A program made the translations under genes and the position numbers. The notes under the pieces were generated by a model, which was not told the origin of the DNA, did no database searches, and was given only the letters and a program-made list of their open reading frames with translations. From assembly GCA_949987565.1 (NCBI GenBank), contig OX465114.1, forward strand, positions 3,252,832 through 3,316,831: a stretch of 64,000 nt of DNA. Reading direction: 5' to 3'. The stretch is from Luidia sarsii. Its lineage: Eukaryota > Echinodermata > Asteroidea > Paxillosida > Luidiidae. Positions 33,275-43,097 of this stretch are shown here, in pieces (position 1 is the first letter of the stretch; each line of letters starts with the position of its first letter).

Positions 33275-33415
33275 CATGGATTAAAGTACCAGCTCTCTTC
33301 CATCTGAGCCATCCAGCCCTTAGAATAGTCAACTAGTCTTTGCAAGGGTGGGGGCGGCGTTTATGCAGAGGTCTCGGGTTCAAGTCCCAGTTCAGTAAAA
33401 GTTTTCTCTGCCAAA
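33275..33415 (-). mobile_element. tRNA-Lys-like element, module 2
   Basis: Split copy. The spacer lacks the gatggtggccttcccaa part present elsewhere, so it is internally deleted. Confidence 0.65.
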
Positions 33416-33495
33416 TTGTATCATTTTGTTCAAGAATTCCCAGTCAGTTTGTCCTTTGTTTGTTGAATAAGGAATGCAATATTCAATCCTCTTAC

Positions 33496-33626
33496 TGTTC
33501 ACGAGCTCTTCCGAGGACTTGTTCTCGCTGCTGCTTGTCTGTCAACTGATGACCGTGCTTCAAATGCTGACTCAAGTACTTGTATGTCCTACCGCAAAGA
33601 GGGCACTTCCGTGATCTCCTGCCTCC
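33496..33626 (-). CDS. Finger A exon, module 2
   Basis: 131 nt. The CPLCGRTYKYLSQHL core is intact, followed by a KQQREQVLGRARE tail. It ends CA|gtaaga, so the junction codon becomes CAG instead of the usual CTG. Confidence 0.76.
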
Positions 33627-33867
33627 CTGCTTGAAGACAATTGAATTCAAATACTACAGCATTTATTTTGATGCTCATTGATACTGACATAAACCTGACA
33701 GTTATAATTGGCATCATCTCAGTCTCAACAGTTGAACACAGTAGTGTTACATAATCATTCTACATTTGATATCTTTATATATGTACAGTGTACTAGGCAT
33801 TAATCTCTTTACTCCGATTGGCCAATGTCAGAGAATACATCAATACATGAATATGTATGAACATAAT

Positions 33868-34207
33868 CAGGCCTTGAATTGGGTAATTTTCAGGGCAAGG
33901 CCACTTTGGCCTTGAATGATGCAACATTATCGGGGGCAACAAGGCCAAAGGCCGACATGATTGCTCATTCTTTTGACTTCTGTCTTATTGAGTTGACATC
34001 GCTCCCCGATAATCCAAACAAAAAACATGTAGTCTGAAAACAACTGTAAATGTGCTTACCAATGCGAAAAAGGGCACGACGGCCAAGGTAAAATTAGGGC
34101 ATGGCCAAAGTGGCCGTGAAGACGAGAATTTTTGCAGGGCACCTCGGCCAGTACAGAGGGCAACGAAGGCACTGGCCATTGTGGCCATCGTTCAATTCAA
34201 GCCCTGC
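33868..34207. mobile_element. Insertion splitting the CCAAT cassette of module 1/2
   Basis: About 340 bp with imperfect inverted ends (caggccttgaattg and caattcaagccctg). It lies between the two CCAAT halves that are adjacent in other modules. Confidence 0.6.
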
Positions 34208-34354
34208 AAAATGTCATGAAAATTGGCCAATCAGAGTAAGGAACCGGCAGAATAGCCTTTGCAGTCTGAAGAATGCCATTACTGGGTGAATGTAACCTGC
34301 CTAAAATTTACAGTGCCTCCATATAGATATGTGTCAATAAATTCTTAGACTTAC

Positions 34355-34999
34355 TGGCAGATACGTTTTCTTGCAGGTGTTTTGTTTTTCGGCATGGATA
34401 CCTTCCTCATGTGAAGTCTCTAATTCTTCATCACCCATGTTGCCATGGTAGCCATATTCATCACTCATGTTGCCATGGTAGCCATATTCATCACCCATGT
34501 TGCCATGGTAGCCATATTCATAACCCATGTTGCCATGGTCGCCATCTTCATCACCCATGTTGCCATGGTCGCCATATTTATCACCCATGTTACCATGGTC
34601 GCCATCTTCATCACCCATGATCCCATGCTTGTCATCTTCATAACCCGTGTTGCCATGGTCGCCATCTTCATCACCCATGTTGTAATGGTAGCCATATTCA
34701 TCACCCATGTTGCCATGGTCGCCATCTTCATCATCCATGTTGCCATGGTCGCCATCTTCATCATTCATGTTGCCATGGTCGCCATCTTCATCAACCATGA
34801 TCCCATGCTTGTCATCTTCATCACCCATGTTGCCATGGTTGCCATGTTCATCAACCATGTTGCCATGGTTGCCATCTTCATCACCCGTGTTGCCATGGTA
34901 GCCATCTTCATAACCCATGTTGCCATGGTCGCCATCTTCATCACCCATGCTGTTATCCTCATATTCTTTCTTTACACTTTCACTTAGATCAAACGATGC
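34355..34999 (-). CDS. Acidic repeat exon, module 1
   Basis: 645 nt (215 codons). After LSESVKKEYEDN come about 17 copies of a ten-residue unit near MGDEDGDHGN, with variants such as MGDEYGYHGN and DDKHGIMVDE. It closes with EELETSHEEGIHAEKQNTCK and a gtaagt donor. Confidence 0.76.
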
Positions 35000-35559
35000 C
35001 TGAAAAATAAAATGTATGTTTTGTTGGAAAAAGTCTTTTGTACTAAAAAGCTAGAAATGCAGATTACTGAACTGCATGTATACAGTGTGTTCAGCAGGCA
35101 AGAGTACAAACTATCATGAATGCAATCTTATGGTCAGACTTACAATACTTAATTTTTTAACTATTGATGTAGTTTGTGTAAAATCTGGTCAGTTTTCAAT
35201 TACAGTATCCCCTTCATATATCCAGTGATCGTGCGTACCACTCTACGTACAGGCAGGATGACTACGGACCCTTGACCTGCACGTTCACTACTGAAAATGA
35301 CCTGTAGCCACGGACGTACAATTATGATACGTCAGTGCCTGTAGTCTCCTATGAAACAATGCATCGCAATAGCATGGTGTCCTTACAATGTTGTGTGGGG
35401 AAGGGAGAAAAAACTGACCATCAGAATAAAAAGAAAATATTCCCATAGAAATTCACAAACTTTAATTTTGATGACTATTATTTACATGGTGTTACTCATA
35501 CATGACATTAGGGCCTACAGTTTGAATATCAATATTTTCATAGCTACCTCAGTACATAC

Positions 35560-35697
35560 CGTCAGTTGACAAAGGAGTGCTTGATGTTTCTTGTTTTGTT
35601 CAGGAGACATTGCTTCTGTACTTTTCGCTGATTCCCTCCAATTTCCGCGGATGAATGACACTCGTCGCAATAAATCTTTATAGTATTCGGAGTTCAG
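35560..35697 (-). CDS. Basic exon, module 1
   Basis: 138 nt, ctacacag/gtatgt bounded. It reads LNSEYYKDLLRRVSFIRGNW and ends KKHQALLCQLT. The exon is phase 0-0 and rich in K/R. No known domain is recognised. Confidence 0.72.
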
Positions 35698-35990
35698 CTG
35701 TGTAGAGAAGGAATGTTACGTTTACACTTCGTGAGACCGCAGCATCTGAGACGAGACCGAGATCGAGACCAGAGCTTTCGAGACTGAGACCAGCCCTCCT
35801 GAGACCGTGACTTTGGTAAGACGAGTCCGAGACCGAGACCGCAAAAAAAAGATCTGAAGACCGTCTCGAGACCGAGACCAGGTCTTGAGACCCACAGCAC
35901 TGCTTTCAACTTTTACCAATGTTGCATCGGGCCTTTAACCAGACTTTTGAACGTTGAACGTTTAATACCTTACTTTTATTCATCATTTAC

Positions 35991-36099
35991 CTGAACGTTG
36001 TGCTGTACCCTGATGTGTGAATCTGGTCTTAAAAGTCCTCTCTTAGGACATCCTTCCACAGGGCATGGGTAGGTCTTCTTTCCACTTTCAACATCCTGC
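35991..36099 (-). CDS. Finger B exon, module 1
   Basis: 109 nt. It contains YPCPVEGCPKRGLLRPD-type sequence, with C-x4-C-x10-H-x4-H. The acceptor ctatgtag and donor gtaaat fit the class exactly. Its first base completes the codon begun by finger A. Confidence 0.76.
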
Positions 36100-36174
36100 C
36101 TACATAGTGTAAAAAATTACACACCAAATCAAAAAGAACATTCTCCATCATAAGCCTCTACAGGGACTTGTGTA

Positions 36175-36330
36175 CATCATGGATTAAAGTACCAGCTCTC
36201 TTCCATCTGAGCTATCCAGCCCTTGGGTGGTGGCCTTCCCAAATAGTTATCTAGTCTTTGCCAGGGTGGGGGCATCATTAATTAATCCAGAGGTCTCGGG
36301 TTTAAGTCCCGGTTCAGTCAAAGTTTTCTC
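36175..36330 (-). mobile_element. tRNA-Lys-like element, module 1
   Basis: Split copy: ccatctgagctatccagccc then ggtctcgggtttaagtcccg. The inner spacer reads gatggtggcc as gggtggtggcc. Confidence 0.7.
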
Positions 36331-36418
36331 TTCCAATTTTTTTCAAATTTGTTCAAGAACTCCCAGTCAGTTTGTCCTTTGTTTGTTGAATAAGGAATGC
36401 AATATTCAATCCTCTTAC

Positions 36419-36549
36419 AGTTCACGAATTCTTCCGAGGACTTGTTCCCGCTTCAGCTTGTCTGTCAACTGATGTCCGCACCGCAAATGCTGGCTCAAGT
36501 ACCTGTATGTCCTATCGCAAAGAGGGCACTTCCGTGATCTCCTGCCTCC
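36419..36549 (-). CDS. Finger A exon, module 1
   Basis: 131 nt, atcag/gtaaga bounded. It reads GGRRSRKCPLCDRTYRYLSQ then HLRCGHQLTDKLKREQVL. The pattern is C-x2-C-x9-H with further H, a compact C2H2-like finger followed by a basic helix-like tail. Confidence 0.78.
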
Positions 36550-36776
36550 CTGATTGAAGAAATTGAATTCAATAATCATCTCTTTTGTTTACACTGTAGT
36601 TTGATGGGATTGGGTGTATTTCAAACAGCCATACAAGTTATAAAGGTTGTAAGAACTAGTCAACATTTTGAGAAAACCAAGTTTTGGTCGTGGAAGAGTA
36701 GGTTTGTATTGATATGGCAACTATTGTACATTCCAACAATTACATTTGTTATAGGCAAGATTTTAGTTGAAATAAT

Positions 36777-37174
36777 ACACCGATCCAGTAGGACACGCCC
36801 ACCATAGCAACGGCCAAGCAACTGCGCACATGCACACAACGTGTCACAATCACCCACACGCCGTGCTCATCCACTGCACGCCCATAACCACCAAAAGCAT
36901 TTCTCTCCGTTTGACTTTGGTTTTGGAAAAGGCTAAAAATTTACATTTCCTCTCTTTCAAGGGTATCGAGAGTAAGAGTTACAATGAACATATAAAACCG
37001 CTGGACCATGTGGATAAGGATAACTTCCTTGCAAAGGAATGGCCTGGTACATACGAAACGAAAGTAAACACTTCAGTAATGAAAAGTGTGTGGTTAAGAA
37101 TACAAAATCTAAAGCGTTATGTCGGACAAATTGGTGGTCAATTTGTCAAGGGGTGTGGCCTACTGGATCGGTGT
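36777..37174. mobile_element. MITE with ACACCGATCCAGTAGG ends
   Basis: Left acaccgatccagtaggacac and right ggcctactggatcggtgt are inverted repeats. The 398-bp interior has no recognisable coding content. It lies upstream of module 1 finger A. Confidence 0.65.
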
Positions 37175-37983
37175 ACAGTATCAATAACCTCACTGTAAAA
37201 GTCTGGGAAAAAAACCTAAACCCAAACCACCAATGATAATGTAGCCAACATCCATGATCTTGGAACAACCACTTGCCAAAAAAATTGGGCCGCCAGTTTT
37301 TCCCCAAAAGTCACGAGTGTGTGGCGCGTACTGTATGTGTGGCGCGTATGCAGGAAGAGTGAAGTGCATGTTCTGTGCACAGTGCCTACTGTCACCGTTG
37401 ACCATCTTCCGGTTGACAAATACGCGTCACAATATCAGGATTTGGGGGAATACTGCAGGCCCAATTTTGGGGGGCAAGCGGTTGTGCCAGACAATGTCAT
37501 CTTTCTAAATAATAATTCTAATAGTTGGTCTATTGTCAGGGCTCGACCTTAGCACTAGCCCGACGGTCAATGTCTAGTAAAAACAGCTATGGGCTAGTAA
37601 AATGACCCACTTTGATGGCCCGGCGGACTAGTAAAAAGTAGACAGTGGTGTGGGGGCAAAAAACAATGTGGGCAGGGATGAGAAAGTAGAAACTAATCAT
37701 TTGTTTCACTTGACCTAATAATGTTGTGTTAAATTCAATATTAATTGAATAGCTAGTAAAACTTGCTGCGGGCTAGCAAAAAACTCAATTTACTAGCCCG
37801 GTAGCCTAGTAAAAAGAAACTTAAGCGCGAGGCATGATTGTGGATTTCAAATTTTTTTCCCACTCTTTTACGGTGTCGAGGTATTAAACCAAAAGTTTGC
37901 CTTTTTATAAATTTAACAGATTCCTATCATATTAACCTGCCATAAGCTGAACTCCTTTGTTAAAATTTACAGTGCCTCCATAC
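37175..37983. other. Intron stretch before module 0
   Basis: At 37538-37836 there are repeats of gggctagtaaaa and tactagcccgg with inverted character (cagggctcgaccttagcac vs taagcgcgaggcatg). It is a likely dispersed element. The rest is unassigned. Confidence 0.4.
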
Positions 37984-38168
37984 ACAGTGGAACGTCGCGA
38001 TAACGAACATCCCAGGATCCATGAAAGTTTTTCGGTATAGCGGTCGTTCGTTATATATGTAGCAGTTGCGGCCACATATTTTGTACACAAAAATCAGGAG
38101 CCAAAGGGCATGTTTGTTAAGCTGAATGTTCGGTATATCAGCGTTCATTATAGCCACGTTCCACTGTA
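37984..38168. mobile_element. Tc1/mariner-like MITE with ACAGTGGAACGT ends
   Basis: About 185 bp. acagtggaacgtcgcgataacgaac faces gttcattatagccacgttccactgta. It sits 30 bp from the donor of the module 0 acidic exon. Confidence 0.75.
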
Positions 38169-38197
38169 GCTTTGTGTCAATAAATTCTTAGACTTAC

Positions 38198-38359
38198 TGG
38201 GTTATACATTTTCTTGAAGGTGTTTTGCTTGACATGCTTGACGGCGTGGATACCTTCCTCATGTGAAGTCTCTAAGTCTTCACGTTCATCACCCATATTG
38301 TCATGATCACCTTCTAGCTCTACTCCCCTTTTGTCACTTTCACTCAGTGCAAACGCTGC
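38198..38359 (-). CDS. Acidic exon, module 0 (short form, no repeat expansion)
   Basis: 162 nt between ttccag and gtaagt. It begins AAFALSESDK and contains a single NMGDE-like unit before EDLETSHEEGIHAVKHVKQ. It lacks the ten-residue expansion of its eight relatives. It is the first array exon in transcription order, and may be the least altered founder copy or a contracted one. Confidence 0.75.
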
Positions 38360-38762
38360 CTGGAAAATAAAGGTTTTGTTGGTGAAGACATTTTGTAATG
38401 AAAGTAAAATGCAGGAAAAACAGATTACTGAACTGCCTGTATACAGTATGTTCAGCAGGCAATCAGACAAAGCACTCAGCATGCAGTTTTATCTATACAT
38501 CATTACATGTATATATCATCAACTTACAAGAGTGGCAACTAATGAACTACAGTATCTAGTATCAATATCAATAGTATTAATTGTTACGCAGTGGCTGTTG
38601 TTACGGCAGTCGTCCATGTGGTTCCCTGACTTCACAGTATTTGTCAGGATGTTTAGCTCTTGGAACCAGACTATCAGCTAATACTACTATTACTCGTAGT
38701 ACTGCCTTACTGGTTCAACCAGCCTGCAATGCTGACAAAATACAATCAAGTCAGGGAATACT
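38360..38762. other. Non-coding stretch right of the array
   Basis: It shares with the modules the sequence following the acidic acceptor (actgcctgtatacagtatgttcagc). The rest is unassigned. Confidence 0.45.
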
Positions 38763-38845
38763 AAGGGTCCAAGTTACTCGGAATAGTAGTACTACTATTA
38801 GTATTACTACAGACTACAGTACTAGTCCGAGTAACTTGGACCCTT
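38763..38845. repeat. Perfect 20-bp hairpin
   Basis: Left arm aagggtccaagttactcgga (38763-38782) and right arm (38826-38845) are exact reverse complements. The loop is rich in tagtactact. Confidence 0.9.
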
Positions 38846-39043
38846 ACAATCGCCCTTTTTAAAAAAAAAATGGAGGGGGTCGGGCGATAGTAGGGTCCAA
38901 GGAATTCCACAGGGAAACACGAACAAACAACGATGTGTTCGACTCCATGACTACCCCCGACCAAAACCCCAAGATTTTACCCCGAAAACACCAGTGAAAC
39001 CGTCCCACGCACCCATCTTTGGAGAATCACTTTTTGTTATCAA

Positions 39044-39162
39044 AATTCGGAATTTGGAGGGTCGGGTGACTGTAGGGTCCAAGGAAACTGGCTATGTAAT
39101 GCTGGATTTTACTACCAGTTTCCTTGGACCCTACAGTCACCCGACCCTCCAAATTCCGAATT
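39044..39162. repeat. Perfect 48-bp hairpin
   Basis: The left arm (39044-39091) is the exact reverse complement of the right arm (39115-39162), with a 23-bp loop. Both arms contain gggtccaagga, linking it to the neighbouring hairpin at 38763. Confidence 0.93.
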
Positions 39163-40320
39163 TCGATTAAAAAAAAGGGTACTTGCCGGGTCCAAGTTAC
39201 TCGGACTACTTCGCCGTAGAGTTGTGCAATAAACATACGGCGTTTGTCATTCATTTTGTATCATTACATTAGCATTATCAATTAACGAAGGTCCGAAGCT
39301 AGGCAAAGCTAACGCTAATCGTAATTCTGAAAAATACAGACAGATACTATTGATGTAGTTTGTGTAAATACTGACCAGTTTTCAATAGTCCCCTTCAGAA
39401 GTAAGAATTCTAGATCATTTTCTCAATAAAAACATCCGACTGCACAGACAGCTCGTGTGCAGACAAGACCACAAAATAGTACGGTGTCCTTAAAAGGACA
39501 TTAATGCTATTCTCCAACAATAATGATTAATTAGGAGATTATTATTCTCCGTTGGAAAGTTACAACAAAAACTGACAGAATGCTATTGAATAACATAAAA
39601 ATAGGATATCAATGCCAATATTCAATTCTAACTCAAATCGTTCGAAAATTCATCAATTCATCATGTGTACTGACTATCGACTACTGACTGTATGACCATG
39701 GAGGAATAAGTAGGTATGACACATTGTACAACTACAAGTACATGTACACACATGTACATGTACACTGTACATGTACATACATGTATGTGTACATGTACAT
39801 GTACATGTACAGATAGTGCACATTTACATGTGATACACGTGCACACGTACGTACGTACTGTACATGTACATGTACATTACATGTGTGTGAAATGTATAAA
39901 ATGCATGGAATCCTTTCTTTGGAAGTATCATCATAGGAGAACTTTTGATTTTCATAGTGAAATTCGTAGAAGTTGAATTGGTGGGACTCGGTCTGTAAAA
40001 TTGTATGTCTTACTAGGGCCACCGTAGATGTCAGCAAGTTGCGTACACTGTATACAAAGTATACAAGGTAATACATGTACACGGACGTTTTTTAAAAATT
40101 AATATACTGTACAGATACATGTACAAGCACATGCTTGTACATGTACTATTACTAGGCATGGGTTATTATAGCTGCATTGTGTAATGGTATATTCTGACGT
40201 CGAGTTACCACTCAGGTTCTTTTCAGAACCACACCTCTTCTTTAAGAGACATTATACATGGTGTCACCGCAAACCTTCCTATATTACTTATTTATTTGTA
40301 TATTCTGACGTTATACGTGA
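39163..40320. other. Non-coding stretch with TGTACA island
   Basis: Positions 39735-39885 hold dense tacatgtacatgtac repeats, with smaller runs to 40150. No exon is recognised. Confidence 0.5.
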
Positions 40321-43097
40321 ACCCATTGTCAAGGGATTATAATCAGCCCTCAAAGATTGGCCTTTAGCTAACACTAACGCTTTGCACCTCCCGTACAGGA
40401 CACACGTAATGTATACCGCAATTTAGCACAGTGCCCATAGGGCTGTAGGCTCACATACAACAGGTCACCACAAAAAAAACCACTGTGGAATGTCCTGTGC
40501 CATGCCCTTATCCTCCCACAGGAAAAACCATAATTATGTGGTTAATTGTGGTTTCAATGCCGGTTCTAATTAGTGTGTAGTCCAATGGAGCGTCGGCTGT
40601 GCGACACGACTCCGAGAAATGTGTGTGCTGCTACCCTTTGACCACAAACATTCCTGCACAGCAGCGGAAAAGGGATCTATAGCTGGACGGCCTCAACAGC
40701 TATACCCTTTTCCCACTACAAACTGCTTAACCCCGAGATTTGCCGCCCCGGGTTTAGCATTCTGTACCCCGGGGTTCGTTAACCCTGAGTTCTGTTCCCA
40801 TTTGTCGCGTTAACCCGGAGTTTCGCGAAACCCGGGGCGAGCTTGCCCCGGGTTAACGATGTGCGATTTCCCACTACACCCAACCCCGGTGTCCGTCACT
40901 GCCCGGACCGGAAATCCCACAGCGCGCTAGCTGGTCCCACAATGCCTCGTACCGCCTTGTCGCCCAGCAACCACCCGTCGGCGCGCGCTGCCTGACTGGG
41001 TACATGTGGGCTGCACTCGATTAACGGCATAATCCGCACTCTCGTGTACATGTACACTGCATTGAAAATGGCGTCAGATATAAATATAATATAGATATAA
41101 AATTTCGGCAAATCCGGGGCATCAAGGCAATTTACCGACGTACCGATGCAAACACGCTGTAAGCACTTTAAAAAAAACTTTCAAAATAGGCGCTGAAGGC
41201 ACTGAATCGTTGTTTTAGGTCTCCTACTAATATATCATCGTTTCTGTGGGACCACAATGCCTGAAAAAGATTATTTTCCAACATAAAAATGACGTCTAAA
41301 ATAGGTTTCAGTCAGCCACCAATACGTATTCTCACGGAACATGAACAGTACCATTCAGGTATGGCCGGGGTGCTACTGCTATAGTAAGCGGGACGACAAA
41401 AATATCTGACAATAGATCCTCACAAAAAAATCAAAATAAAAGGGATTCTAAAGAGCCTACATGTTTTGTAAAGATGGATTTTTAAGCAGCTAGGTCCAAC
41501 CTAAACGAGCATATTATCGGAGCTTATTATTGTATAAACTCGCACCCCTCTCATTCCTAATAGAATAGTCCATGCTGTCAAGGTATCGCGATGTGGGTTC
41601 GGTGTTCCAAAACCTTCTCATCAGTTCTCGTCCAAAAAAATGAGAATAACTACGTTCGTAGGCCTACCTGAAAAAAATAAAATAAAGTTTGCGACATTTT
41701 TGTGCTGTATCGTGAAGTAGTAGCTCGTTTTGCTGTTTAGCTTTCTCCTTTCGGGGCATGGTTACGACTTTGAAAAGGCACCCGCGAACACGCAAACCTT
41801 TGACAGGTCTTCGATTCTACTTTCGCACGCAACCCGACCACGTGCTGCATGCTGCGCAATCTATCTATCGTGCAACGCAAATCGCTCCCAACTACCGTTG
41901 GTACCCGTTGTTTGGTACAGCCAGCGATGTCCAAGATTCACTGGTACCCGCAGATTAAAAGTTTGTTGACATGAAACTGTCAGGATCGAACGCACTGTCC
42001 ATGTACGTATCTGACATGGCCATGTAAGTACTGTACATGTACATGTACATGTACAGTACATTGATCGTGTATGTGTACGTGTATACATGTACATGTACAG
42101 TAGATGCACATGTACTGTACATGTACATGTACACCCATCCACAGTCCATACAGTTGTGCACAGAATGCGCAATGTTTAGCTGACAGTGCGCACGGTACAG
42201 TGAAGCTTCCATGTGTGCTGCACACACACTGCACCGCAGTCGGAATATTATTTCATGCGCGCTGCAGTGTGCTAAAAGGGCACGGCAATTTGTTGCCGTG
42301 AAAATCCTCCAAATTTAAGGGCACCGCGGCAATTGGTGAGGGCACGACGGCAACTGCCGTCGTTGCCGTCGTGAATTTACTGCCCTCTTGTAAATGCCAG
42401 ATGTGCGTCGCATGCGGATTTTCCCGCCACGTATCCCACCTCTGACCGTCCCAATACGTAACGCATCCGGTGTCTTAACCCTGAGAATGTCCACCGGACT
42501 CGTACCCCGGCGCGGTTTCCCACTACAACGCCAACCCCGGGGTTCGGTCGTTACCCCGAGATTTCCATCCTTAACCCTGGTCGCGAGCAGGGTTAACGAA
42601 CCCCGGGGTAACGGCCGATTTTTCGGTCTCAACCCGGGGCGGGAAAAGTGTAGTGGGAAACGTCCTGGCAACCATTTCCAACCCGGGGTATCTCGGGGGT
42701 AAGGCTTGCCGTTACCCCCGAGATAACCCGGAGATTGCGTAGTGGGAAAGGGGTACTAGAGTATGCAATTTACGGTAAAGGCAGCGTGTGCATTCCACGA
42801 GTCTCTCCGGTGACCGAATTTCGTTGTGGGGCAGGCCAGCACACTGTCTGCCATAATAGCGGACAGATCCTCGATCGTTCACAATGAAGCCCCACAATAG
42901 CGCCAATGTTACCGCTAATCTGGCAATTCATGCAGCAACTGACGTCGTCAAAACAAGTGTTTGTCATGATACATACATGTATTGCTAAAAAGAGTCTTTG
43001 TCTACAGTTTGGACAAAATAGCGGCGTCCAAATTTTGAAACTCCCTACGCATGCATATTATACATTGTATAGCGGCTTCCCGGCACGAAGGGGTTAA
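40320..43097. mobile_element. TTAACC-family MITE copy hosting the 2.05-kb transposon
   Basis: The right end (cggcttcccggcacgaaggggttaa, 43073-43097) matches the family at 26881. Left sequence (gtcaagggattataatcagccctcaaa) also matches. The left TTAA end is not clear. The 2.05-kb transposon lies inside, so insertion was nested. Confidence 0.6.
40703..42755. mobile_element. 2.05-kb non-autonomous DNA transposon, copy 2
   Basis: Near-identical to 9726-11791, including both inverted termini. It is flanked by CTA on each side (left cagcta, right ctagag), compatible with a 3-bp target duplication. The interior differs by small indels and TGTACA copy number. Confidence 0.85.

Larger units (their letters stand above)
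8257..38359 (-). other. Tandem zinc-finger/acidic-repeat exon-module array (uncharacterised gene or gene family)
   Basis: About nine tandem modules read on the minus strand in the order finger A (131 nt), finger B (109 nt), basic exon (138 nt), acidic repeat exon (162-675 nt). Finger A starts in phase 0 and ends in phase 2. Finger B starts with the one missing base and ends in phase 0. The basic and acidic exons are 0-0. A full or partial module therefore never breaks the frame. The intact exons sum to about 6.9 kb, or roughly 2,300 codons. No in-frame start exon, terminal stop exon or polyadenylation signal could be identified. The two fingers and the basic exon (KRREPKRRKRK in one copy) suggest a nuclear nucleic-acid-binding protein. 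That is inference. I do not recognise the family. It could alternatively be separate tandem genes whose first and last exons I cannot see. Confidence 0.75.

Noticed and set aside
36601..36807. 68-residue frame MMGLGVFQTAIQVIK...
   Set aside because: Hydrophobic stretch looks membrane-like but overlaps a MITE boundary and has no other support.
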